From positions 124,001 to 188,000 of the forward strand of contig NZ_CP016450.1 of assembly GCF_001713395.1 (NCBI RefSeq): a DNA stretch of 64,000 nucleotides, written 5' to 3'. How positions within the stretch are numbered: position 1 is the first letter of the stretch; each line of letters starts with the position of its first letter. Source of the DNA: Sinorhizobium sp. RAC02. GTDB taxonomy: Bacteria; Pseudomonadota; Alphaproteobacteria; Rhizobiales; Rhizobiaceae. Both the position numbers and the translations under genes were made by a program. Shown here in pieces: positions 9,420 through 18,350 of this stretch. The notes under the pieces are model-generated. The model saw only the letters and a program-made list of their open reading frames with translations, was not told the DNA's origin and searched no databases.

Positions 9420-10253
9420 ATGCGTGGCAGGGTGGCCCTTTGGGTAAGGGCCCAGTGGGAGGTGGGTGTGTTCCAGACGCGAGCCGACATTTCCATGTTC
9501 GTGTTGAACACCGTTCTGGTGGCGATCACGCTTGCCACCGCGGCCTATCTCATGATCGCCGCAATCCTCGTGAATTTCAGCCTTTCAACCCATGATTTCC
9601 CCGCGGCCCTCAACTTCGGCACCTCGACGACGGTCTTGATCTCGGCGAGCGTCCTCGCGCTTCTCGCCTGGTTACTTGGCATGGCCATCCACGAAATTTC
9701 GCTGTCACGCGCCGAATTCGAGCGGCTGAGCCGGCTTGACCCGCTGTCCGGGCTCTTGAACCGGGCGGCCTTCGTCGAGGAACTGGCAGGCCGCAGCGTT
9801 AACGGTTTCTTCGTGCTGTTCGATGTCGATCGCTTCAAGTCCGTCAATGACGGGCATGGCCATGCGGCTGGCGACGAGGTCATCGTTGCCGTCGCCGAAG
9901 AGCTGACACGGGTCTTTTCGCCACCGCATCTTGTCGCGCGCTTCGGGGGCTCGGCGTTCGCCGTGTTTTTCGAGAACGCGGACCGTGGCGATTGCGGCCT
10001 GCTCGTGGAAGAGGTGCGCCGATCGGTCGCCGCGCGCCGGGTCGAGACCGCTCATGGCGTTGCCGCCGTCACCCTGTCGGCTGGTATCGCCGACCGGCCC
10101 GCCGACCGGACGTTCGAAGCGACCTTCGAGGCGGCGGACCGGGCGCTCTATCTTGCCAAGTCGCTCGGCCGCGACCGGGCGACCCACGAGGATGAGGGCG
10201 ATGGCCTGCTCGAGCCAAGCCGCCGGGTCGCCGCTGGCGGGCGTCGCCGCTGA
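9420..10253 (+). CDS. Membrane protein with degenerate GGDEF domain
   Basis: About 277 aa from the ATG at 9420, which has GGAGAG just upstream; ATGs at 9405 and 9408 are alternatives. Two hydrophobic segments (about residues 25-50 and 65-85) precede a diguanylate-cyclase fold: DPLSGLLNRAAF, DVDRFKSVND, GHAAGDEV. The signature is RFGGSAFAVF, so GGDEF has become GGSAF. Both acidic residues needed for metal binding and catalysis are lost, so cyclase activity is unlikely, and no RxxD inhibitory site is seen. It sits between ureC and ureE in the same direction, separated by about 100 bp on each side. A sensor or GTP-binding role is possible. Confidence 0.85.
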   Translation: MRGRVALWVRAQWEVGVFQTRADISMFVLNTVLVAITLATAAYLMIAAILVNFSLSTHDFPAALNFGTSTTVLISASVLALLAWLLGMAIHEISLSRAEFERLSRLDPLSGLLNRAAFVEELAGRSVNGFFVLFDVDRFKSVNDGHGHAAGDEVIVAVAEELTRVFSPPHLVARFGGSAFAVFFENADRGDCGLLVEEVRRSVAARRVETAHGVAAVTLSAGIADRPADRTFEATFEAADRALYLAKSLGRDRATHEDEGDGLLEPSRRVAAGGRRR

Positions 10254-10357
10254 GGCCTTCCTACGACAAATGACGTAGCCGGTCGCTTCGGTGGTTTCCT
10301 TGACCTGGCAAACATGCTTTTCTCGGTCGGACTTATCCATCGACACCCGAGGTCGCC

Positions 10358-10840
10358 TTGCCCTATCGCTCAACGGAAATCCTGCCGCACGGTACCGGCG
10401 GAAACCGCACGCCGATCGATGTCGTCGTGCTGACGCACGACCAGCGCCATGTGCGCCGCAAGCTCCTGCACATGCAGCATGATGACGTGGTGATGCTCGA
10501 CCTGAAGGAGCCGGTGCAGCTTGCGCATGGCGACCTGTTGCTCACCGAGACGGGGGAGCTTGTCGAGGTGATTGCCGCGGAGGAAGAGCTTTACGAGGTG
10601 ACACCGAAGACCCCTCTGCATCTCATCGAGCTCGCCTGGCATCTCGGCAATCGCCACTTGCAGGCCCAGATCGAGGAGGGGCGTATCCTCATTCTGCGCG
10701 ATCATGTGATCCGCGACATGCTGACAGGACTTGGCGCCACCGTTCGGGATGTTTCCGAACCTTTCCATCCGGCACGGGGCGCCTATCATGGCTCCGGGCA
10801 CGGCCACGACCACGGGCATCACAACCATAACCATGGCTGA
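10358..10840 (+). CDS. ureE: Urease accessory protein UreE (nickel chaperone)
   Basis: Nickel metallochaperone delivering Ni to the UreDFG-apourease complex, 160 aa. Conserved blocks are [22 protein letters not shown] and ILRDHVI. The C-terminus is a His-rich tail (eight His in the last 18 residues, [12 protein letters not shown]) able to bind several Ni ions. The start is TTG at 10358 with GAGG five bases upstream; no ATG nearby preserves the N-terminal domain. The stop lies inside the start of ureF. Confidence 0.93.
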   Translation: MPYRSTEILPHGTGGNRTPIDVVVLTHDQRHVRRKLLHMQHDDVVMLDLKEPVQLAHGDLLLTETGELVEVIAAEEELYEVTPKTPLHLIELAWHLGNRHLQAQIEEGRILILRDHVIRDMLTGLGATVRDVSEPFHPARGAYHGSGHGHDHGHHNHNHG

Positions 10841-11504
10841 TACGGCGTCGCCCGAAGCGCTGGTCCGGCTGATGACCTGGCTTTCGCCGGCCTTTCCAGT
10901 CGGCGCCTTCTCCTATTCCGGTGGATTGGAACAGGCGGTCGCCGATGGTGATGTCTGCAATGCGGACGCGCTTCGGGATTGGCTCGCGAGCCTTTTGGCG
11001 CATGGTCCGCTCTGGAATGATGCTGTGCTTTTTGCCGAGGCGCATCGTTCTGTCGAAGACGCGGCCGGGCTCGCCGACGTTGCCACCCTTGCGGAAGCCC
11101 TGTCGGGTTCGGCGGAGCGGCATCGCGAAACGATGTTGCAGGGCGAGGCTTTTCTTGCCGCCGCGACAAGCTGGCCGCATCCGGTGCTGGACATGCTTGG
11201 CGACGCGGCCGCCTATCCGATAGCCGTGGGTGCGGTGTCAGGCGGGCATGGCATTGCGGCGGAGACGGCGCTGGCCGCCTATCTGCACGCGGTCGTTTCC
11301 AACCTCGTCTCCGTTGCGATCCGCTGCGGTGTGATCGGCCAGCGGGACGGCGTGGCAACGCTTGCCGGGCTTGAGGCCCGAATCCTTGCGCTTGCCGCCG
11401 CCGCATCCCGCTCGACGCTCGACGATCTCGGGTCCGCCGCCATTCGGGCCGATATTGCCAGCCTCAAGCATGAGACATTGGCGACCAGACTGTTTCGCTC
11501 GTGA
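10833..11504 (+). CDS. ureF: Urease accessory protein UreF
   Basis: GTPase-regulating scaffold that normally recruits UreG to UreD-apourease, 223 aa. Signatures are [19 protein letters not shown] at the N-terminus and GAVSGGHGI in the middle. The ATG at 10833 overlaps the ureE stop by 8 bp, giving the usual family length; in-frame starts further upstream would lie deep inside ureE. Only 23 bp separate it from a convergent regulator gene, so ureG, its usual next neighbour, is absent here. Confidence 0.93.
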   Translation: MADTASPEALVRLMTWLSPAFPVGAFSYSGGLEQAVADGDVCNADALRDWLASLLAHGPLWNDAVLFAEAHRSVEDAAGLADVATLAEALSGSAERHRETMLQGEAFLAAATSWPHPVLDMLGDAAAYPIAVGAVSGGHGIAAETALAAYLHAVVSNLVSVAIRCGVIGQRDGVATLAGLEARILALAAAASRSTLDDLGSAAIRADIASLKHETLATRLFRS

Positions 11505-11527
11505 GCGTGCTTGCCTCGGCGCTCTGA

Positions 11528-12220
11528 TCAGAGGCGCCGGAGCGCCTCCGGATCGCTGATCTGAACGAGGCGACCGCGCACGGTGACGCCATGGTCGCGC
11601 AGCATCGAGAAGGCACGCGAAAGGGCTTCGGGTGCGAGGCCCAGTTTTCCGGCAAGCAGGCTTTTCTGGTAGGGCAGGCGGAAGCTGGCGGCCTTTGCAT
11701 CCTGCGGGCAATGGGCGAGCAGGTAGCGCGCAACGCGCTGCGGCGCCGTGTGCAGCCGGTCGTTGGCGAGGCAGCCGAAAACCTTGGAGAGCTGGGCGGA
11801 GAGGGCATTGGTTAACGCCACCGCCAGATCCGGCCGGCGGCCGGCAATGTCGCGCACGCGCTTCAGGTCGAAGCGGGCGATGAGGGACGGTTCGGCGGCC
11901 TGGGCGGTTGCTGCATAGCGGCCGCCGTCGAGCACCACGCTGGCACCGATCAGGTCGCCCGGGCCGTAGAGTTCGACATCCGCCTCGCGTCCGTCCGGAT
12001 CGAGCTTGTAGAGACGAATATAGCCGGACAGCACGCAATGCAGCATGTCGGCGGGCTCGCCCTCGCGAAACAGGATCTGCCGCGCCGGCAGGTTGCCGAT
12101 GACGGCGATCTCCATCATGGCCGCGACGCTTTCCACGCCAAGCACCGACAGAAGTCCGGAATTCAGCAGGGTTTCCCGTTCCCGGGCACCGGGTTTCATC
12201 AGCCTGTTCATCGATCTCAC
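11528..12220 (-). CDS. Crp/Fnr family transcriptional regulator (FixK/DNR-like)
   Basis: 230 aa: an N-terminal cyclic-nucleotide-type beta barrel (residues ~30-140, GEPADMLHCVLSGYIRLYK and YGPGDLIGA) and a C-terminal HTH_CRP domain. The recognition helix PEALSRAFSMLRD keeps the E-xx-S-R pattern that reads TTGAT half-sites. There is no N-terminal cysteine cluster, so it is not an oxygen-sensing [4Fe-4S] FNR; FixK- or DNR-like (NO-responsive) is more plausible. An alternative ATG at 12211 shortens it by three residues. It converges on ureF and follows the RND pump genes on the same strand after ~145 bp holding an FNR-type box. Confidence 0.85.
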   Translation of the reverse strand: MRSMNRLMKPGARERETLLNSGLLSVLGVESVAAMMEIAVIGNLPARQILFREGEPADMLHCVLSGYIRLYKLDPDGREADVELYGPGDLIGASVVLDGGRYAATAQAAEPSLIARFDLKRVRDIAGRRPDLAVALTNALSAQLSKVFGCLANDRLHTAPQRVARYLLAHCPQDAKAASFRLPYQKSLLAGKLGLAPEALSRAFSMLRDHGVTVRGRLVQISDPEALRRL

Positions 12221-12288
12221 TCCATGCTCCCGCAGGCGTCGTTCGGTCTTTGATGACAGGACGATAGTCGAGGGTGGGCAAGTGCGAA

Positions 12289-12302
12289 TTGATTTCGATC
12301 AA
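12289..12302 (-). promoter_or_regulatory. Perfect FNR/FixK/DNR-type box upstream of the Crp/Fnr gene
   Basis: TTGATTTCGATCAA is an exact match to the TTGAT-N4-ATCAA palindrome. Its centre is about 75 bp upstream of the regulator start at 12220, so it can serve autoregulation or control by another FNR/FixK protein. It lies between the RND gene stop and the regulator. Confidence 0.75.
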
Positions 12303-12366
12303 TGAACATGAAAACGGCCGGCTCGCTTTCGACGAACCGGCCGCTTCTGATCTGGGTCGCGGCTGC

Positions 12367-15300
12367 CTATTCGGCAGCGAGCGTCGAGTGGTGTACGACG
12401 CTGAGGTGGTTGCGCTCGCCACCCTTCTTCTTCTCGAGCGTTTCGATGCGCTTTTCGAGGTCGGACACGTCACGCGCCGTCTGGTCGGCAAGGCGAGTCA
12501 GGGCTTCCGGCTCCATCGCCAGCAGTTCGTCATCCTTCTTGCCGACGAAGCGGCCGAAGATCCAGCCGAGCAGGCGCGACAGGTCGTCCATGATGAGGAA
12601 GAAGGACGGTACGACGACGAGCGAGAGCACCGTCGAAACGATGATGCCGCCGATGACCGCGATCGCCATGGGTGACCGGAACGAACCGCCTTCGCCGACG
12701 CCAAGCGCCGAAGGCAGCATGCCGGCCGACATGGCGATGGATGTCATGACGATCGGGCGGGCGCGCTTGCGGCCGGCCTCGATCATTGCCTCCACGCGGT
12801 GCATGCCCTGGTGCATCATCTCGATGGCGAAGTCGACGAGCAAGATCGCGTTTTTCGTCACGATGCCCATCAGCATCAGGATGCCGATGAGAACGGGCAT
12901 GGACAGCGCGTTCTGCGTCAGGATCAGGCCCGCGGCCACGCCGCCGATGGCGAGCGGCAGCGACAGCAGGATGGTGAAGGGCTGGATCACGTCCTTGAAC
13001 AGCAGGATCAGCACCATCAGCACGAGCAGCAGGCCGAGCAGCATGGCATTGCCGAAGGACTGCTGCATCTCGCCCTGGATTTCGGCGTCGCCGCTTTCCA
13101 TGAACTGTACGCTCGGGGGCATGTCGATGCTGTTGGCGATCTCCTTGAAGCGGCCCGTGGCGGTATCGAGCGCCACGCCCTGCTGGAGGTCGGAGCCGAT
13201 CGAGACAACGCGGTTGCGGTTGTGCCGCTTGATCGAGCTCGGTCCCTCGGAATATTCGATATCCGCGACGGTGGAGAGTGGCACGACCTGGCCGCTCGCC
13301 GCCTGGATCTTCAGGTTGCGGATGGCGGCAAGGTCGGCGCGGAAGCCTCGGTCGACCTGTACGCGGATCGGGATCAGGCGGTCATCCAGCGAGACCTTGC
13401 TGAGTTGGGCGTCGATATCGCCGATGGTGGCGACGCGCACCACTTCGGCGATCTGCGCCGTGGTGATGCCGAGGCGGGCCATCTGCTCGTCACGCGGGCG
13501 GATCTGCAGTTCCGGCCGTGGCAGCGAGCCTTCCGAGCTGACATTGGACAGGACTGGATCGGCGCGCAGCTTGGATTCCAGCACGGCGACGGTGTTGTTG
13601 AGGTCCGCCTCGTTGTTGGACAGCAGGTTGAACGCCAGGTCGCGCTCGCCGCGGTCGTTGAGCTTGATGATGCGCACGTCCGGGATCTGACGCAGCGTCG
13701 TGAAGATTTCCTTCTCGATATCCCACTGCGGACGCACGCGACCGTGCGCTTCCATCTTCGGCAGGTACTGGCCGACGACGGGGATGCGACCGAGCACGTC
13801 GTTCACCAGCTTGTAGGTCAGCGAGTGTTCGAGCTTGTCGAGAATAACCGTGACGGAGGCGCGGCGCAGTTCCAGGTCGCCCTTCGGCGAGGAGCCGCCG
13901 AGCACGAAGACACTTTCGACGCCGTTGATGTCCTTGACCCGCTCGTAGATCTGCGTGGTCGTGCGGTCGGTATCCGAAAGCATCGCATCCGGTGGCAATT
14001 CCACGGAGAGAACGACGCGGGAAGCGTCTTCCGGCGGCAGGAAGCTGCCGGGAACCGTGGCCAGCAGCATGATCGAGCCGGCGAGGAAGGCGAAGGCGGC
14101 AATCAGCGTCAGGTAGCGGGCATACCAGGTGCTCGTCGTCGTGCTGACGAGCCGGGTATAGAACCGCATGAAGACGCCTTCCTTCTCCTCGCCATGGCCG
14201 TCTCCATCGCCGGAGCGCATGAGATAGGCCGCCATGACCGGTGTGATAAGGCGCGCCACCGCGAGCGAGAAGAACACCGAGACGGCCACCGTCAGGCCAA
14301 ACTGGATGAAGTACTGGCCAGGAATGCCCGGCATGAAGGAGACCGGTACGAAGACGGCAATGATGGTGAAGGTCGTGGCGATAACGGCGAGGCCGATTTC
14401 GTCAGCGGCCTCGATTGCCGCCTTGTAGGGTGATTTGCCCATGCGGATGTGCCGCGCGATGTTCTCGATCTCGACGATCGCGTCGTCGACGAGGATGCCG
14501 GTCGCGAGCGTCAGTGCAAGGAACGAGACCAGGTTCAGCGAGAAGCCGAGCATGTCCATGACAAAGAAGGTCGGGATAACCGAAAGCGGCAGCGCAACGG
14601 CGGAGATCAGCGTTGCCCGCCAGTTGCGCAGGAAGAGCAGAACCACCGCGACGGCGAGAAGCGCACCTTCAAGCAGCGTGTGCAATGCCGCCTCATAGTT
14701 GCCGTAGGTGAAGTAGACCGCATCATCGACCAGCTGGATCGAGACGTCGGGATACTGCGTGCGCACCTTTTCCAGCGATTCGGCGACCGATTCGGCGACG
14801 GTGACTTCACTGGCGCCCTTTGAGCGGAAGACCGCGAAGGTCACGACCGGATTGCCGTTGAAGCGCGAGAAGGAGCGTGGCTCCTCATAGGTGTCGGTGA
14901 CCGTGCCGAGTTCCGAAAGCCGCACGAAGCGGTCGTTCGGCAGGGCGATCATGGTGTTCGTCAGCTTCTCGACGGAGCGGGCGTCACCAAGCGTACGGAT
15001 CGCCTGCTCGGCGCCGGCGATCTGGCCGCGACCGGAACCGGAATCCGCATTCATGTTGCGGATCTGGCGGTTGACGTCGGCGGCGGTAATGCCGAAGGAT
15101 TCGAGCTTGTCGGCGTTGAGGTCGACGCGCACCTCGCGGTCGGCACCCCCGAAGCGGTCGATCTTGCCGATGCCGGGCCGCCCCTGCAGCGCGCGCTTGA
15201 CCTTGTCGTCGACGAACCAGGACAGTTCTTCGAGCGTCATGTTCGGCGAGGAGACGGCGAAGGACTGGATCGCCTGGCCTTCCACGTCGATCTTGGTGAC

Positions 15301-15681
15301 TACGGGTTCCTCGATCGATGCCGGCAGGTCGCTGCGGATGCGGTCGATCGCATCCTTGACGTCCTGAAGCGCCTGGTTCGTCGGCTTTTCGATCTCGAAG
15401 AGCACGGAGGTCACCGAGCTGCCGTCCGTCACGGTGGACGTGATGTCGTCCACGCCTTCGATACCGGCGACGGCGTCCTCGATCTCCTTGGTGACCTGGA
15501 CTTCCAGTTCCGCGGGGGCGGCGCCGCTCTGCGTCACGCTGATGGCGATAACCGGAACGTCGATATTCGGGAAGCGCGTGATGGGCAGCGCGTAAAAGGA
15601 TTGGATGCCGACATACATCAGCAGGAAAAACGCGAGCAGCGGCGCAATCGGATTGCGAATGGACCAAGCTGAAAAATTCAT
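12367..15681 (-). CDS. RND efflux pump inner-membrane transporter (AcrB/MexB-like)
   Basis: 1104 aa proton-driven multidrug transporter of the HAE1-like RND family. The N-terminus MNFSAWSIRNPIAPLLAFFLLM is the first transmembrane helix, followed by a large periplasmic loop, TM2-TM6 with DDAIVEIENIARHI (the conserved DD of TM4), a second loop and TM8-TM12. About 60 extra charged residues at the C-terminus look cytoplasmic (a coiled-coil-like LEKRIETLEKKKGG). The adaptor is upstream on the same strand. No outer-membrane channel gene lies nearby, so a TolC-like partner must be encoded elsewhere. Substrate unknown. Confidence 0.95.
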   Translation of the reverse strand: MNFSAWSIRNPIAPLLAFFLLMYVGIQSFYALPITRFPNIDVPVIAISVTQSGAAPAELEVQVTKEIEDAVAGIEGVDDITSTVTDGSSVTSVLFEIEKPTNQALQDVKDAIDRIRSDLPASIEEPVVTKIDVEGQAIQSFAVSSPNMTLEELSWFVDDKVKRALQGRPGIGKIDRFGGADREVRVDLNADKLESFGITAADVNRQIRNMNADSGSGRGQIAGAEQAIRTLGDARSVEKLTNTMIALPNDRFVRLSELGTVTDTYEEPRSFSRFNGNPVVTFAVFRSKGASEVTVAESVAESLEKVRTQYPDVSIQLVDDAVYFTYGNYEAALHTLLEGALLAVAVVLLFLRNWRATLISAVALPLSVIPTFFVMDMLGFSLNLVSFLALTLATGILVDDAIVEIENIARHIRMGKSPYKAAIEAADEIGLAVIATTFTIIAVFVPVSFMPGIPGQYFIQFGLTVAVSVFFSLAVARLITPVMAAYLMRSGDGDGHGEEKEGVFMRFYTRLVSTTTSTWYARYLTLIAAFAFLAGSIMLLATVPGSFLPPEDASRVVLSVELPPDAMLSDTDRTTTQIYERVKDINGVESVFVLGGSSPKGDLELRRASVTVILDKLEHSLTYKLVNDVLGRIPVVGQYLPKMEAHGRVRPQWDIEKEIFTTLRQIPDVRIIKLNDRGERDLAFNLLSNNEADLNNTVAVLESKLRADPVLSNVSSEGSLPRPELQIRPRDEQMARLGITTAQIAEVVRVATIGDIDAQLSKVSLDDRLIPIRVQVDRGFRADLAAIRNLKIQAASGQVVPLSTVADIEYSEGPSSIKRHNRNRVVSIGSDLQQGVALDTATGRFKEIANSIDMPPSVQFMESGDAEIQGEMQQSFGNAMLLGLLLVLMVLILLFKDVIQPFTILLSLPLAIGGVAAGLILTQNALSMPVLIGILMLMGIVTKNAILLVDFAIEMMHQGMHRVEAMIEAGRKRARPIVMTSIAMSAGMLPSALGVGEGGSFRSPMAIAVIGGIIVSTVLSLVVVPSFFLIMDDLSRLLGWIFGRFVGKKDDELLAMEPEALTRLADQTARDVSDLEKRIETLEKKKGGERNHLSVVHHSTLAAE

Positions 15682-15823
15682 GTCCCCAAAGTCCTCGATA
15701 AGAGACCAGACGTATTTCAGGCTCCGGCCCCGTCCGGATCACCTGTCATGTTACCGGGCGCCCCAGCCCGGCATTCTCTTCCGCGCGCTGCGGAAGCGGC
15801 TCCCCCTTGGAGGAGCCTTCACG

Positions 15824-17017
15824 TCATTTCGTGGCCGAAGCCTGTTCAGCCTTGACCGGATTGACCTTGTCGCCATCGCGAACATAGGCGCCGGCCTTGG
15901 CGACCACTTCGTCGCCCTCCTTGAGGCCGCTGGTGATCTCGATCACCTGGCCGTCCTGGACGCCGGTTTCGACCGGCACCAGCGTGACGACGCCGTTCTC
16001 GACCTTGCGGGCCACCGTCTTTCCGTCTGTCGTCGTGATGGCGGAAAGCGGCAGCACGATGCCCTGCTTCTCCTCCACGATGATCTCCGCATTGGCGAAC
16101 ATGCCGGCGCGTGCCTTGCCGGGGTCGTCGAAGCGGATAAAGACGCGGCCGAGGCGGCTCTGCGCATCGAGCGTCGGCTCGACGAGGCGGATTTCGCCGG
16201 TGACTTCGGCAGCGCCGCCGGCAAGCGAGACCGTTACCTTCTGGCCGGGTGCCAGCTTGAGGATGCCGTCCTCGGAAACATCGGCCTTCAGCTCGATCGC
16301 GCCGTCCTGGATGACAGTGAAGAGCGGCGAGGCGCCGCCGCTCGCTATCGCGCCGACCTTGGCCGTGCGGGCGGAGACGATGCCGGCAACCGGCGACTTC
16401 ACCGCCGTGCGGGCCAGTTTCAAGTCAATGTCGTCGATCTGCGACTGGGCGACCTTGATATCGGCCTGTGAAACACCGATCGCCTGTTCGGCGGAGTTGA
16501 CGCGGGCAAGGGCCGCATCTGCTGCTGCCGTAGCCTGCTCGGCGGTGGCCTGCGACTGCGAGCCGGACTTGACGAGTTTCAGCGCGCGGTCGCGCGTGCG
16601 CACAGCATCGTCCGCATTCGCCTTGGCCTCGACGAATTGCGCCTTGATCTGTGCAAGGGCTGCCTCAGCCTTGGCGAGCGAGGCTTCGGTCTGGCTCTTC
16701 TGGAGGATGAGAGCATCGTCGTTCAGCGTGGCGAGCGTGCCGTTGGCCTCGACCGTGTCGCCGACATCGGCGGCGAGCGTGCGGATGGACAAGCCATCGA
16801 CGAGCGGGGTGACATAGACTTCATCGACCGCCTGGACCGTGCCGGTCGCGATCACCCGGTCGATGATGGTGCGTGTTTCAGCAGCGGTGACGACGATGGC
16901 GGGCAGGTTCTGCACCTGCTGGGTCGTATCGGCATTACCCGTGGCCGCATCGGCCGCGAAGGAAATCACCGGGTTGGCCGCCATGAATGCGATGACGGAA
17001 AGAGACAGAACCTTCAT
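15824..17017 (-). CDS. RND efflux periplasmic adaptor (MFP/HlyD-like)
   Basis: Membrane-fusion protein linking the RND transporter to an outer-membrane channel, about 397 aa. It has a signal-peptide-like N-terminus (MKVLSLSVIAFMAANPVISFA), a split lipoyl/barrel-sandwich domain (GTVQAVDEVYVTPLVDG and later GIVSARTAKVGAI), an alanine-rich coiled-coil hairpin (residues ~95-190) and a beta-barrel part. An upstream ATG adds five residues. A 142-bp gap with small inverted repeats separates it from the transporter; both read leftward as one unit. Confidence 0.93.
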   Translation of the reverse strand: MKVLSLSVIAFMAANPVISFAADAATGNADTTQQVQNLPAIVVTAAETRTIIDRVIATGTVQAVDEVYVTPLVDGLSIRTLAADVGDTVEANGTLATLNDDALILQKSQTEASLAKAEAALAQIKAQFVEAKANADDAVRTRDRALKLVKSGSQSQATAEQATAAADAALARVNSAEQAIGVSQADIKVAQSQIDDIDLKLARTAVKSPVAGIVSARTAKVGAIASGGASPLFTVIQDGAIELKADVSEDGILKLAPGQKVTVSLAGGAAEVTGEIRLVEPTLDAQSRLGRVFIRFDDPGKARAGMFANAEIIVEEKQGIVLPLSAITTTDGKTVARKVENGVVTLVPVETGVQDGQVIEITSGLKEGDEVVAKAGAYVRDGDKVNPVKAEQASATK

Positions 17018-17279
17018 GTGTCCAGAAGCCATAGGCCGAACTTTCTCAAAAGCATGACTTTATGATTGCGGGCCGGACATTCTGTTGTCGTTCTACCGGA
17101 CCCAATTCCCAAGCAATATGGCGGACACGAAGCGGCTCCCCTGCCTCTCCTGGCTCCCACGTCGCGGATTATGTAATCAGCGTTCCTTGCCCTTACAAGA
17201 GGTAACGGAATGGTGCCTCATTATTTTATACGTTTGGCTTTTCGATGGCAATCGCGGCGCGCTGTCGCAGGTCTCGCCC
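17018..17279. other. Intergenic region upstream of the efflux operon
   Basis: About 260 bases with no supported gene, part of the 315-bp gap between the adaptor start and the next gene's stop. It is less GC-rich than its flanks and should hold the leftward efflux promoter. No clear TetR- or MarR-type palindrome was found. Confidence 0.5.
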
Positions 17280-17310
17280 AAAAAAAACGTGCGGGGCAGG
17301 GCCCCGCACG
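17280..17310 (-). terminator. Rho-independent terminator of the ABC transporter operon
   Basis: On the minus strand the 10-bp stem CGTGCGGGGC / GCCCCGCACG with a 3-nt loop is followed by eight T residues. It lies 22 bp after the stop of the substrate-binding protein gene and ends the leftward operon. Confidence 0.92.
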
Positions 17311-17332
17311 CCTTAGTTCCTCGTGAAATGGA

Positions 17333-18325
17333 CTATTTCAGCGCTTCGTCCGTCACGGCATGCGTCCAGGCACCTTCCGGCTCCTTGGAGATGACCGGGT
17401 CGGAGCCGCCTGCCAGCAGCGAGGCGACGGTGCGCTTGTAGTCCGCCTCGTCGAGAGCACCGTTGGAGCCGGCGGTCAGCTTGGCGACTTCACCCATCAT
17501 GAACTTCTGGTGCGCCTCGGTCTGCGCGCCGGTCGTGTCGTTTTCGAGAACGATACCGGCGGCTTCGTCCGGGTTCGTTTCGGCGTATTTCCAGCCCTTC
17601 ATGGATGCGCGCACGAACTTGACCATCTTTTCCTTGAAGGCCGGGTCGGCGAGCTTGTCTTCCAGCACGTAGAGACCGTCTTCGAGCGTCGCGACACCCT
17701 GGTCCTCATACTTGAAGGTCACGAGATCCTCCGGCTTGATACCTGCATCGAGAACCTGGCCATATTCGTTGTAGGTCATGGTCGAGATGCAGGCCGCCTG
17801 CTTCTGGAGCAGCGGATCGACGTTGAAGCCCTGCTTGAGGACGGTCACGCCATCCGGCCCACCATCCGTCGGGATTTTAAGGTGTGCCATCCAGGAGAGG
17901 AACGGATACTCGTTGCCGAAGAACCAGACACCGAGCGTCTTGCCCTTGAAGTTTTCCGGACCGGTGACGCCGGATTCCTTCAAACAGGTCAGCATCATGC
18001 CGGACGACTTGAACGGCTGGGCGATATTGACGAGCGCGACACCCTTTTCACGGGTGGCCAGCGCAGACGGCATCCAGTCGACGATGACATCGGCGCCGCC
18101 GCCGGCGATCACCTGTGCCGGGGCGATATCCGGGCCGCCTGGCTTGATTTCGACGTCGAGGCCTTCTTCTTCATAGAAGCCCTTGTCCTTGGCGACGTAA
18201 TAACCGGCGAACTGGGCCTGGGTGACCCATTTCAGCTGGAGCGTCACCTTGTCGGCAGCCTCGGCCTGGAACGCGGCAAGCGAGAAGGCGCTTGCCAGAA
18301 GCAGCGATGCGATCTTCGTTTTCAT
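17333..18325 (-). CDS. NMT1/THI5-like ABC transporter substrate-binding protein (probable pyrimidine-type substrate)
   Basis: 330 aa periplasmic binding protein with a good signal peptide (MKTKIASLLLASAFSLAAFQAEA). The mature start VTLQLKWVTQAQFAGYYVAK is the NMT1/ThiY/SsuA-like pattern, with GGGADVIVDWMPSAL typical of aromatic-N-heterocycle binders. ATG at 18325 chosen because of the signal peptide. Last gene of a leftward operon with ATPase, EamA-like protein and two permeases, next to dihydropyrimidinase. I infer uracil, thymine or a related pyrimidine as substrate; hydroxymethylpyrimidine or riboflavin-type ligands remain possible. Confidence 0.82.
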   Translation of the reverse strand: MKTKIASLLLASAFSLAAFQAEAADKVTLQLKWVTQAQFAGYYVAKDKGFYEEEGLDVEIKPGGPDIAPAQVIAGGGADVIVDWMPSALATREKGVALVNIAQPFKSSGMMLTCLKESGVTGPENFKGKTLGVWFFGNEYPFLSWMAHLKIPTDGGPDGVTVLKQGFNVDPLLQKQAACISTMTYNEYGQVLDAGIKPEDLVTFKYEDQGVATLEDGLYVLEDKLADPAFKEKMVKFVRASMKGWKYAETNPDEAAGIVLENDTTGAQTEAHQKFMMGEVAKLTAGSNGALDEADYKRTVASLLAGGSDPVISKEPEGAWTHAVTDEALK

Positions 18326-18350
18326 GTCAGTTCCCTCTTTCTTTCTTATT

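Noticed and set aside
9420..10253. Active diguanylate cyclase
   Set aside because: The signature is GGSAF, lacking both acidic residues.
11528..12220. Oxygen-sensing [4Fe-4S] FNR
   Set aside because: No N-terminal cysteine cluster is present.
12799..14433. Plus-strand open frame inside the RND transporter gene
   Set aside because: Shadow frame; the RND protein is complete on the other strand.
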